DNA of 64,000 nucleotides, from the NCBI GenBank assembly GCA_027575765.1, contig JANBPT010000124.1:1-64000 (forward strand). The letters are read 5' to 3'. The position numbers and the translations under genes are program-made. Below, one piece after another: positions 1-12,700 of this stretch. Positions within the stretch are counted from its first letter, which is position 1, and every line of letters begins with the position of its first letter. The notes beneath the pieces were generated by a model. That model had not been told where the DNA came from. It did not search any database and saw only the letters and a list, made by a program, of their open reading frames with translations. The stretch is from Tieghemiomyces parasiticus. Lineage: Eukaryota; Kickxellomycota; Dimargaritomycetes; Dimargaritales; Dimargaritaceae.

Positions 1-195
1 CCTGACCCCTACGACTTCTGGCTGCTCAGGACTACCAAACGATGGCTGAGGGGTAAAAGGCTCACCATGGTGGAGGCGGTTGTGGACGCCTGGCAATTGG
101 AGTTAGCTAAGCTCCAGCCAAATGACTTTAGAGCCTGCTATTATAGCTGAGTCGAAAGAGCTCGCCGAGTAGTACAGAGTGGCGGTAACAATATT
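1..195 (+). pseudogene. mariner-like transposase, 3' fragment
   Basis: Frame 1 reads the C-terminal end of a mariner/Tc1-type transposase, including a YDFWLL motif that carries the last acidic residue of the catalytic triad. A TGA at 148-150 interrupts it. The reading resumes in the same frame as VERARRVVQS, matching the other copy in this window, where the stop position is Trp. The first 50 bases are identical to the reverse complement of about 31520-31569, and similarity continues to about 195. The rest of the element lies outside the window. It is a dead copy of the family represented at 31373-32466. Confidence 0.8.
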
Positions 196-769
196 GAAGA
201 AACACGATTTGGATTTGAGAAAATCGAAACTGCTGGCAGTATCTGTATTTAAAAAGGGTGCCAGGTAAGAATTGGTGGCTGATACTGCTACCTAATAAAG
301 TGGTAAAGAAGCCAAGTAGGAGTGCATGTCTATAGTGTAAATTTTATTAGAGGACTCAAGTGTAAACTATGCAGCGACAGAAGACGTGCCCTAATTTTAG
401 ACATCTAAATTGTAACCGAAAGAAAACCTGCAGAGTGAACCAGGTGCCGGTAACGAAGTGACTTATGGTAGCTCTGAAGGCCAAATAGGTTGATGCGGCC
501 TGGATGTGGTGGTATACAAAATGAGGGGCGCCCACGCAGTCGCGTTGGAGCTAAATGCGTGAGGCAAGCTGGCATACGTGCTGAGATTCTCTTCTCCCGA
601 AAATCCCTGCGGACTCAGTTTTGTTGATCTGCCTTGTTTGCTTTACTTTGACCACATTGCAGTTTCCATCTGTCTGATTTCTAATTCCGGGTACTAACTT
701 AACCCACCCTGCTCATCTACCATCGTGCGGCTTGTACCTCATTCATCCTAATCTCAACTACCCGTTGTC
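196..769. other. upstream region of PRP8, no gene seen
   Basis: No convincing coding sequence or RNA gene. The last ~150 bases are pyrimidine-rich and probably hold the PRP8 promoter and 5' leader. No clear TATA box was identified. Confidence 0.4.
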
Positions 770-3700
770 ATGGATAATCCGGACTCTAACGTCCACGGCC
801 TATCCGAAGCCGCCCTTGCGGAGAAGGCCCGCAAATGGGCGGCTCTCAACGCCAAGCGCTACGACACCAAGAAGAAGTTTGGCTTTGTTGAGCACCAGAA
901 GGAGAACATGCCTCAAGAGCACTTGCGTAAAATCATCCGCGACCATGGCGACATGACCAACAAAAAGTTCCGCCAGGACAAGCGCGTCTACCTAGGTGCC
1001 CTCAAGTACGTGCCTCACGCCGTTCTCAAGCTGTTGGAAAACATGCCCATGCCTTGGGAGCAGGTGCGCGAAGTGCCAGTTCTATACCACATCACGGGTG
1101 CCATTTCCTTTGTGGACGCCGTGCCGCGCGTGATCGAGCCTGTTTACATCGCTCAGTGGGGCACCATGTGGATCATGATGCGCCGCGAGAAGCGCGACCG
1201 CCGCCACTTCAAGCGCATGCGCTTCCCGCCCTTCGACGACGAGGAGCCGCCCCTGGACTACGGTGACAATTTGCTCGATGTGGAGCCGCTTGAGGCCATC
1301 CAAATGGAACTTGACGAGGACGAGGACGCCGCTGTGGCCGACTGGTTCTACGACCCACAGCCCTTGCTCGACACCCCGCACGTGAATGGACCCAGCTACC
1401 GCCGCTGGCAGCTGGACCTGCCCATCATGAGCACCCTACATCGTCTTGCCGACCAGTTACTCTCGGACCTGGTGGACCCGAACTACTTTTATCTGTTCGA
1501 CCTGAACGCCTTCATTACCGCCAAGTCACTCAACCTGGCCATCCCCGGTGGACCCAAGTTTGAACCCCTCTACCGTGACGCCGACCCAGCCGACGAGGAC
1601 TGGAATGAATTCAACGATATCAACAAAATCATTTTGCGCCAACCCATTCGCACCGAGTACAAGATCGCCTTCCCGTACCTCTACAACTCCCGGCCGCGTG
1701 CCGTGCGCCCCGCCGCCTACCACCGCCCGGCCGTCCAGTACATTAAGGCCGAGGACCCGGATTTACCGGCCTTCTATTTTGACCCGCTCATCAACCCCAT
1801 CCCCGCCCGCCGCACCGCTGCGGCGGAGGAGCGCGCTCACCTGCACTCCCTCTTTAGGGACCCGGAACGCGACGGTAATGGCGACGACGATGATGAACTC
1901 CTAGACGAGGACCCAGAGTTTCGCCTGCCGGCCCACGCCGGTTCCTTCCTGGACACGGTCCCGCTTAGCACCGACCGCACTGCCCCCGGTGTGGCCCTCT
2001 ACTGGGCTCCGCACCCGTTTGACCGCCGTAGCGGTCGCACCCGTCGCGCCCAGGACGTGCCATTGGTCAACCAATGGTTCCTGGAACACAGCGCCCCGGA
2101 CCTGCCGGTCAAATGCCGGGTGAGCTACCAGAAGCTGCTTAAGAAGTACACCCTCAACGCTCTGCACCACCGCAAGCCCAAGCCGCTCAGCAAAAAATAC
2201 CTGTTCCGCCAGTTTGGGGCAACCAAGTTCTTCCAGTCCACCGAGCTCGACTGGGTGGAGGCCGGACTACAGGTGTGCAAGCAAGGGTTCAACATGCTGA
2301 ACCTCCTGATCCACCGTAAAGGTGTCAGCTACCTGCACCTGGACTATAACTTTAATCTGAAACCGGTCAAGACCCTTACCACCAAGGAGCGAAAGAAATC
2401 GCGGTTCGGCAACGCTTTCCACCTCTGCGTCGCCCGTGGCACCCCCGTGAGTCTAGGCAATGGACTGGCCGTGCCCGTCGAGACACTGGGCGCCGACGTC
2501 GGAGTGCAGGCTTGGGCCACGGACGGACTGACAGCCGAAGCCCGAGTCCAACGGGCCTGGCTGGCCGACGGGGATGCCCCCTGTGTGCGCCTCACCCTGG
2601 CCGACGGACGGGTGATCGACCTGACCCCGAACCATCCGGTCTTGACCCTCGCCCCCGGTAGCCACGAACCGGCCTATGTTGAGGCCGGCACGCTAACCCC
2701 GGCGCACCGCGTCGTGGTGAGCCTACTGGGTGGTGTCGTGGACGACATGGCGCCGGCTGGAGACTATAGCCTCGGAACGTTCCACCTAGGTCGTGAGCGG
2801 GTCCGCGTACTGGCCCTGGCCCGCCTCTTGGGTCTCGCGAGCGTCCAGGAGGTCCCATTTACCACCCAAGTCCGCATACCCGGAACGGTGGACGGCACCG
2901 CTGTCCTGAGCGACGTTGCCGAGGTAACTGGGGAGCGCGCAACCTTCGATCCTGCCGCACGCACTGTTACGCTGCCCCCGGCCTGCGCTCAACTCGTGGC
3001 CGGACTCCTCCCCAACCCGTCCGCCGCCACCGTCTTCCCCACAGCCCTGGCCGACCCGGCCTGTCCGCTGGCTGTCCGCCGGGAGTGTCTTGCCGCCTGG
3101 TTCGGGGCCCTCGTTGACATCAAGGCCCTGGTCTCCCTACCCGGCCTAAGCTACCTGCGGCTTGATCTACCCACCCGACTTTGTGACTCGGCGGCCGCCC
3201 GTGCTGAGGTTATCGCCCAGTTCGCCCACCTGAACGTGTCGGCCGATGATGTTCCCGGTGCTGGCGTCAGTCTCCCCGTTACCGCCCTTCCGATCCTCAC
3301 GGCCGGCTTGGGCGCCCGCTACCACTCCGAGGCCACGAAACAATTGAGCTTGCTGGCCTCCTGGGCAGGCTACCGCACCGAGCTGCAGCGCCGTCGTGCC
3401 ATGCTCACCACCCGAACCTTGGAGTACTACCGAGCATCCGCTACCGCAGGGTCCCCGCCGTCGCTAGCCGCTTGCCTCCAGCACACTCTGGCCGAACCGA
3501 CTTTTGCCGCCGAGGACCCCCTTGCGGTGCCGTCCGAACAGGAGCTGGCCGCCGCCCTGGCAGGCCGGCCCGCCCCTACCGGCACTGTTGAAGGCCCCAT
3601 GGCCCTGCCATTCCCGCAGTTCGCCGCGGCCGTACTGAGCTCGTTCCTACCCGAAGGGGTTGACAGTCTACCCGATGTACTCCCCACAACCGCCGCCCTC

Positions 3701-6700
3701 CCGGTGGTATCCGTGGATGCCTCTGTGGGGAACTTTCCAGTGTACGACCTCTCTGTACCTCCGCACGATAGTTTCGTGGCTGCCGGTATGGTGGTCCACA
3801 ACTGCCGTGAGATTCTTCGCCTCACCAAGCTCATCGTGGACGCCCACGTGCAGTACCGTTTGGGCAACATTGACGCCTTCCAATTGGCTGACGGTCTACA
3901 GTACATCTTTGCGCACGTTGGCCAGCTCACGGGCATGTACCGCTACAAGTACCGTCTGATGCGACAGATCCGGCAGTGCTTTGCTGCGGGCACTCCCGTA
4001 CTCCTCGCCGACGGGACCAGCGCACCTATCGAAACGATTCGCGTTGGCACCCAGGTCCTTGACGAGAACTACTGCCCTGCTACCGCGCGCTCCCTGTCGT
4101 CCGGCCAGGCCCCGTTGTACCAGGTTCTCCCCCGTCTTCCCGCGGCCTTGCGGAGAGCCTACCCGAACGCAGAAGTCTTCGATGCCCCGGGCTTCGCCTG
4201 TAACGGCCCTCACATTCTGGTACTACAGGTTCCCTGCGCGCCCGATTCCCTGAAATCCGTCATCCCTGATGCAGCGGGTAACTATGTCGTCTCTTACCTA
4301 GAGCTATCCGATAATCCCACCCTCGGGATGAAGGTACCGCAGGTCCAGCAACGCCAGTTTTCTGCCACCCAAATGGAAGTTGCTCAGCGGTTCCTGGACC
4401 AGATGGACAAGTCGTCCTTCACCTGGGAAGTCAGTATGGATCACTTCCTTCGGTTCGAGGCACGGTACCCGGACCTAGCGGCCAGCTGCAATATGGTACG
4501 CGCTGGGCCCATCATCGCCGATCTACAGGGCACCCTGTCCACCGTACCCGTGGTCACCATGCTCCAGGCAGACCTACCTTCCCACTATCCGCACCTCATC
4601 CTCTTCCATCAGCTGATGGGCCTGGTGGCAGCCCGGGTGCTGAGCACCGAGGAGACCCTAACTTTCGACGACACCAACTGGCGCTGGGAGATGTCACCCG
4701 AGGCCGGCCGTGACCTGGCTGCCAACTGCGCCGCCGCCGACCTACCGCCCAACTCCACACCGGGGCTCACCGTCAGCTCCGACCTGAGGAGCTGGCAAAT
4801 GACCAGTGCCTGTCCGCATTTGGCGGCCCTTCGTACCGCGGCGAACGAAGTTTTCAGCCGGCCGGAGGACCAGATCGTGTCCTGGGCGCTTGGTCGGTTC
4901 ACCCCACAGCGTGCAACCTTCATTAAAGGCCTGGTCGCCGGACTGAACCGCAGTCCAGGTGCCTCCCAGGAAGCTCCCCTCGCAGCCTACATGGCCTACT
5001 TCGCCACGCCCATCGCCGCTGTCCGGGCCGTCCGCCTGCTCAACCGTCTGTCCGCTTCGATTGGCATTGCACTTGTGGTGTGCCAGGACGGCCCCGTCTT
5101 GCGTGGCTTCCTACCCATCGATCCCCCGCCCTGTAACCAGCCCGTCCGCCTGCCCTGGGGATTCGCCGTGGAACCCCTGGCCCAGAGTGCCGCGTACTAC
5201 GGGTTCGAAGTAGACGGACCTACCCCCCGCTTCCTTCTGGCGGACGGCACGGTGGTACACAACTGCAAGGACCTCAAACATCTCATCTATTACCGGTTCA
5301 ACTCGGGCCCCGTGGGCAAGGGACCCGGCGTGGGCTTCTGGGCCCCGGGGTGGCGCGTGTGGCTTTTCTTCCTGCGCGGCATCGTGCCGTTGCTGGAGCG
5401 CTGGCTGGGAAATTTGCTGGCCCGTCAGTTCGAGGGCCGTAACTCTAAGGGGATCGCCAAGACTCTGACCAAGCAGCGTGTCGAGTCACATTTCGACCTG
5501 GAACTGCGCGCCGCGGTCATGCACGACATTTTGGACATGATCCCCGAGGGAATCCGCGCCAGCAAGTCCCGTACCATCTTGCAGCACCTCAGCGAGGCCT
5601 GGCGGTGCTGGAAGGCCAACACGCCCTGGAAGGTACCGGGCCTGCCAACTCCCGTCGAGAACATGATCCTGCGGTATGTCAAGTCCAAGGCCGACTGGTG
5701 GACCAGCGCTGCCTACTTCAACCGCGAACGCATCCGCCGTGGTGCCACCGTTGATAAGGGTGCTGCCCGTAAAAATCTGGGTCGCCTTACCCGCCTGTGG
5801 CTGAAGGCCGAACAGGAGCGCCAGCACAATTACCTCAAGGACGGACCCTACGTGGGCGCGGAGGAGGCGGTGGCCATCTACACCACCATGGTGCACTGGT
5901 TGGAGAGCCGCCGCTTCTCCCCGATCCCGTTCCCGCCGCTGTCCTACAAGCACGACACGAAACTCTTGATCCTGGCCCTCGAACGGCTGCGCGAGTCGTT
6001 CAGCGTTCAGTCTCGCCTCAATCAGAACCAGCGCGAAGAGATGGGCTTGATCGAGCAGGCCTACGACAATCCGCACGAGGCGCTCAGCCGCATCAAGCGC
6101 CTCCTACTCACCCAGCGCGCCTTCAAAGAGGTCGGCATCAATTTCATGGACCATTACTCGCACCTTACCCCGGTATACACTGTTGAGCCGCTGGAGAAGA
6201 TCACTGATGCCTACCTGGACCAATATCTATGGTACGAGGCCTGCCTCGACCCGCAGACCTCGGTGCGATGCTTCGATGGCAGTGCCAAGCGGCTCGCAGA
6301 TGTACGCGTTGGGGACCAACTGCTGGGTGATGACGGGACGGCTCGCACCGTTGGGGACATGTACGACGGGGTTTCGCCCGTTCAGTTCGACATCATTCCT
6401 GTACGATGCGCAGGCCGTCCAGCGGGTGCTGTTCCGTACCGTGCCACCGCAAACCACGTGCTCTGCCTCCGCCCGGCCGGCGCCGCTGCGACCGGTCCCA
6501 CGATCCGACCCACCTCGCGCGGCTACCGTGTCCATTGGTTCAGCCGACATACCCTACGCCCGTACGTGACCGATTTCGAAGTGGGTCAAGGCGACGATGG
6601 CGAAGACGATGGAACAGAGAGTCAGCCTTCCAACCTTGTAACCGCCTTCCTGACCCATGTGCGCCCGCGTCACCACCGCTACCGTCCGACCACAGGGACC

Positions 6701-9700
6701 CTGGACTGGGTGGACCTGGCCGGCCAGCTGCGCGTGGCTCGTCTGGTTGCTGGTGCCAAGGGGCCTGCCGCGGGACTCCGCCCGTGCTACCGCCTGGGTA
6801 CTAGAGCGGCGGCCCTCCGTGCGGCTGAGACTTTCCGCGACGCGGACCCTGTACTTTCTCCTGACGCCGTGGTTGAGGTCACCGTCTTCAATTATCTGCA
6901 GCTCCCCGCCAGACTCCGCAGCTGCTACATCGGATATCGCGCCGCGACTCCCACCTCTGGTGCCCCGGCCAAGTTGTTCCACCCCGTCCCGTTCCGGGTC
7001 GTCCCCGTCCCGGGCCCGGTTCCCTACGTTGGCCTGGCCCTCGAGGGCCCCAACGAGCGCTTCCGCCTCGCCGACGGGACGGTGACTCATAACTCGAAGC
7101 GTAACCTGTTCCCCTCCTGGATCAAACCTGCCGATGCCGAAATCCCCCCGCTCCTGGTATACAAGTTTTGCCAAGGTGTCAACAACCTGGAGGACGTGTG
7201 GGAGACCGAGGCGGGCCAGACCACAATCATACTCGAATCCCGCCTCAACCGGCTCTACGAGAAGATCGATCTGACACTGCTCAACCGCCTACTGCGCCTG
7301 GTTTTGGACCACAACCTTGCCGACTACATGACGGCCAAGAACAACGTGGTGCTCAACTACAAGGACATGCAACACGTTAATTCCTACGGTCTGCTGCGCG
7401 GGCTGCAGTTCTCCGGGTTTCTGACCCAGTACTACGGCCTAATGCTCGATTTGCTCCTCCTTGGTTTGCAGCGCGCCAGCGAGATGGCCGGCCCGCCCCA
7501 GATGCCCAACGATTTCCTGCAGTACGCTGACGTGGCTACGGAGGTGCGCCATCCCATCCGCCTGTACGTTCGATACCTGGACCGGGTCCACATTGTATAT
7601 CGGTTCCAGGCTGACGAGGGCCGCGACCTGGTACAGCGGTTCCTCAGCGAGCGCCCCGATCCTAACGGCGAATACATGGTTGGATACCCCAACAAGCGTT
7701 GCTGGCCGCGCGACTGCCGCATGCGCCTGTTCCGCGCCGACGTCCTGCTAGGCCGGGCCACTTTCTGGGACCTGGCCAACCGCTTGCCGCGGTCCCTGAC
7801 CGCGCTGGACTGGGACGACAGTTTCGTGTCGGTGTACAGCCGCGACAACCCCAATCTGCTGTTTGATATGTGCGGGTTCGCGGTGCGTCTTCTGCCCAAG
7901 GTGCGCAGCCGCGCCGAGGAGTTCAGCCTGCGCGATGGGGTGTGGAACCTGGTTAACGAGCAGACGAAAGAACGCACCGCCCAGGCCTTCCTGCGTGTCG
8001 ACGACACCGCCCTAATGACCTTCCACAACCGCGTGCGCCAGCTCCTCATGTCGGCCGGGGCGACCACCTTTAGCAAGATTGCTAACAAATACAATACCGC
8101 CCTGCTGTCCTTTATGGTGTACTACCGGGAGGCCGTCATCGCTACCCGTGAGGCCCTCGATCTCCTGGTCAAAAGCGAGAACAAGATCCAGACGCGCATT
8201 AAGATCGGTCTCAACTCCAAGATGCCGTCGCGGTTCCCACCCGTCGTGTTCTACTGCCCCAAGGAGCTCGGGGGCCTGTCCATGCTGTCGATGGGTCACG
8301 TCCTGATCCCGCAGTCCGACCTGCGCTGGTCGTCCCAGACCGACACGGGCATCACGCACTTTCGTTCCGGCATGAGCCATGACGAAGATCAGATGATCCC
8401 CAACTTGTTCCGATACTTGCAGCCCTGGGAATCTGAATTTACCGACTCGCAGCGCGTGTGGGCCGAGTACGCTCTCAAACGCCAAGAGGCCCAGGCCCAG
8501 AACCGTCGGCTCACCCTCGAAGATCTGGAGGATTCATGGGACCGCGGCATCCCGCGCATCAACACGCTATTCTCCAAAGACCGACACACTATGGCCTTCG
8601 ACAAGGGCTGGCGACTGCGCACCGAATTTAAGCAGTACCAGCATCTGCGCAACAACCCGTTCTGGTGGACCAGCAGCAGTCATGACGGTAGGCTGTACAG
8701 CCTGCAGGCGTACCGTACCGACATGATCCAGGCATTGGGAGGCGTGGAGGGTATCCTCGAACATACCTTGTTCAAGGGGACCTACTTCCCCACCTGGGAG
8801 GGTCTCTTCTGGGAGCGTGCCTGCCTGCGCGTGGGCACCGAGGTGCTGCGCGGTGACGGCCGGGTCGTTCGAGCCGAATTACTCGGGGTCGGCGACACGG
8901 TTCTCGGCGAAGACGGTACGGCGCGACCCATCGTGCACGTAGTGAAGGGGGGCGCCCCGCTATACGAGGTAGGGGACCCTGACCACGCACCGCACCAAGT
9001 GACCGTCGACCACGTCCTGTGCCTGAGGGCCACGGCCCGCGTGCTCCAACTGCGCCGCACACCGACCGCTATCTCAGCCACCTGGTACACGGCCGGCCCA
9101 CACCGTGTGTGTCGCACTTTCCCGGTCACCGCAGGCGGGCCGGACATCGCCTTCATGGCTGCCCAACAGGCCGCACAACGAGAGGCCACTATTTTCCCCG
9201 GTGACGTTGTGCATGTCACCGTGCGCGACGTGCTGGCCCAGCCCTGCCTCCGCCGCGATTTCACCTTGTACCACGCAACGCCCACGTTTGCCGCTCAGCC
9301 CGTCCCACTGGCGCCCTACCTGGTCGGGTGCCTGCTGGGCGCCGGGGATGCGCAACGCCCAGGGTGCCTTACCCTAGCCCCAGCGGAGCGCGTAGCGGCT
9401 GTCCAGACCTCTCTCTCCGCCCATGCTATTCAGCTGGAGGAACTGCCCGGAACGGATACCTACCGTGCGACCTTCACCGCCTGTCCGTCCAAGGCAGGGG
9501 AGGACCTGGCTGTCACTGTGCGTAAGCTTGGGCTGTTCACCGCTGACGGGCCCCAGCTGCCTGGAGTCTACCTGACCAACACCAGGGACGTACGCCGCGC
9601 CGTGCTGGCTGGCTGGCTGGACGCTGCGGCTGACGTCCTCTACTCGGACAGGGGCGACCCCCCGGTCATCCGCGTTCGTTCATCGCTCCGCGGTCAGCTC

Positions 9701-12700
9701 GACAGCTTCGCCCGCGTGGCCCGTTCGCTCGGCCTGGCCACGGCCGGCCCTGTTACCCAGGTCAGCGTGACCCCGCGCGTTTACCGTCTGGCCTTCAACC
9801 CTACGGTGCTGCGCGACCTACCCACACGCCGGTTTGTCGCCTTGTCACTCACCCCGCCCACCCCCTGCCTGGCCGATCATACCCCGGCCTCTTCGGGTCC
9901 ACAATTCACCCTCCAGCCCCGCCCTGCAGCTGAGTTCATCGGCTTCCGCCTGGCCGCCCCTGCTGCCGACCCTGCTGCCCGACGTTTCCTCTTGGCCGAT
10001 CTGACGGTCACCCACAACAGCGGGTTTGAGGAAGCCATGAAGTTCAAAAAACTGACCAACGCCCAGCGCTCAGGTCTCAACCAGATCCCCAACCGGCGCT
10101 TCACCTTGTGGTGGTCGCCCACGATCAACCGTGCCAACGTCTACGTCGGGTTCCAGGTTCAGCTCGATCTGACCGGCATCTTTATGCACGGTAAAATTCC
10201 GACGCTGAAGATCTCCCTGATCCAGATGTTCCGTGCCCACTTGTGGCAGAAGATCCACGAGTCGGTGGTGATGGATCTGTGCTTCGGCGAAGGAACCGGC
10301 CTGCTCCTGGCCGACGGAACGACCCGCGCGGTGGAGGACATTCGAGTTGGTGACCGTCTACTCGGGGCGGACCACACCCCGCGCCCCGTGGTGGCCCTGA
10401 CCCACGGAACTGGCCCTCTGTTCCGGCTGACTCAGCGAGCCCGCGGATCTCCGGTTATCGGGTCGCCTGCCCACCCGCGCCGCCTGGGAGCCCACGACGT
10501 AGTGGTCAACGCCGCCCACACCCTGCTGCTTACCCCTTGCGGGCCCCGTGCCGCCATGCGTGAACTCCATGACATCTGCGGCCGGGTCACGGGCTACGCT
10601 GTTGAGTGGTGGCAGCACATCAAGGCGAAAACCGACGAGGACTTTGCCTTCCCCACTCGTCACTCCCGTATGTTCGACGATGCGGCCGTGGCAGCCGAGT
10701 TCTGCACCGCCGCAGCCGGCTCGGGTCCTTTAGTGTGGGAAGTCTCCGCACGACACTATTATGCGTTCGCTGTCCTCTGCCCGAAGGCGGCCCGTCACTT
10801 CCGCTTGTACCGTACAGACTGGGCTGTCGACTACCCGGACGGCCCCGCCGCGGGGTCGCTGGACCTTTTGGAACTATACCGCGAACAGGCTCACCCGATG
10901 GCGGTCACCCCGGCCTTTGTTGCCGCCGACCTATGCTGGCTCTTGGGTGCATGGCTCGCCGCCGGGGTACCCAATGAGGACCCCCGTGCGGTATCGATTG
11001 AACTGCCCGCCCGCCGCTGGGCCACTGGAGTTGGGAAGCGCCTGGAGGCCCATGGCCGCGCCATGGCTCTCCGCGTTGAGGTATCCCGGACCACCCCTGG
11101 CGAGCGCATCACGTATACGGCGCCGGCGCTTGTTTCCCTCCTCGCCCGACTGGGAGTGCAGAACGGCGCCGTACCAGAAGTCAGCGCCGACCTCCTGACA
11201 GCCCAGGCCCAGGACCAACGCGCCGCCCTTCTGGCGGGGTTGATCGACGCCGTCGGTCACGTGGTCACCCTTAAAACCGGCCCCACCGTGGAACTCATGG
11301 TCCGCACTTCGTCCTCTGCCATCTGCGCTCAGCGCCTGGCCCGGTCTCTGGGCCTGACGGCTGAGGTGCGCCCGCTGGGAGACCTAGCCGGCGAGTGCTA
11401 CACGAAGGTCGTGCTGCAGTCGCCGGCGCTTCGGGCCCGCCTGCCGGCCTCCCTGCTGGCCATCCGCCACCTACCCGATGTTTCCACCGGAGATGTGCGC
11501 TCCGCTGTGGCCCCCGTCCCGGCCTTCCGGTTCGCCATCACGCCCATCGACGACGGGCCGTACTACGGATTCCAGGTCGCCGGCCCGGATCCGTACGTGC
11601 TGCTGGACGACTTCACCGTGGCCCACAATTGCCAAGTGTTCGACCAGGAGCTTGAGGCTCTGCAGATTGAGGTAGTCCAGAAGGAGACGATCCATCCACG
11701 CAAGAGCTACAAGATGAACTCCTCCTGTGCCGACATTTTGCTGTTTGCCGCATACAAATGGACCGCCTCCCGGCCAAGCCTAATCACCGACACGAAGGAC
11801 GTGATGGACGGCGCTACCGCCCAGAAGCTGTGGCTCGACGTGCAGCTACGCTGGGGTGACTTTGACTCGCACGATATTGAGCGCTACACCCGGGCCAAGT
11901 TTTTGGACTACACCACCGATAACATGAGCATCTACCCTAGCCCCACGGGCGTGATGGTCGGCATCGACTTGGCGTACAACCTGCACTCAGCCTACGGCCA
12001 CTGGGCCCCGGGGTTCAAGCCGCTGATGTCCCAAGCCCTCAACAAGATCATGAAGGCCAACCCGGCCCTCTACGTGCTCCGCGAGCGCATTCGCAAGGGC
12101 CTGCAGCTCTACTCCAGCGAGCCCACCGAGCCCTACCTGTCCAGCCAGTCCATTACCGAGATCTTCAGCAACCAGATCATCTGGTTCGTGGACGACACCA
12201 ATGTGTACCGCGTTACCATCCACAAGACCTTTGAGGGCAACTTGGTCACCAAGCCCATCAACGGTGCCATCTTTATCTTCAATCCGCGCACGGGCCAGCT
12301 CTTCCTCAAAGTCATCCACACCTCGGTGTGGGCCGGCCAGAAGCGTTTGGGCCAGCTGGCCAAGTGGAAGACCGCTGAGGAGGTGGCAGCCCTGATCCGG
12401 TCCCTGCCTATCGAAGAGCAGCCCCGTCAGCTGATCGTGACCCGCAGGGGCATGTTGGATCCGCTGGAGATTCACTGTCTTGATTTCCCCAACGTGGTGA
12501 TTCGCGGCAGCGAGCTACTGCTGCCCTTCCAGGCCTGCCTCAAGGTGGAGAAGTTTGGCGACCTGATTCTCAAGGCCACCGAACCCCAGATGTGCCTGTT
12601 TAACCTGTACGACGACTGGCTACGCACCATCTCCTCCTACACGGCCTTCTCGCGTCTCATCCTTATTCTGCGCGCGCTACACATCAACAACGAGCGTGCC

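Noticed and set aside
2344..3936. Long antisense and alternate-frame open frames inside the intein regions of PRP8
   Set aside because: GC-rich third positions leave stop-poor shadow frames. They have no recognisable motifs and overlap a certain gene.
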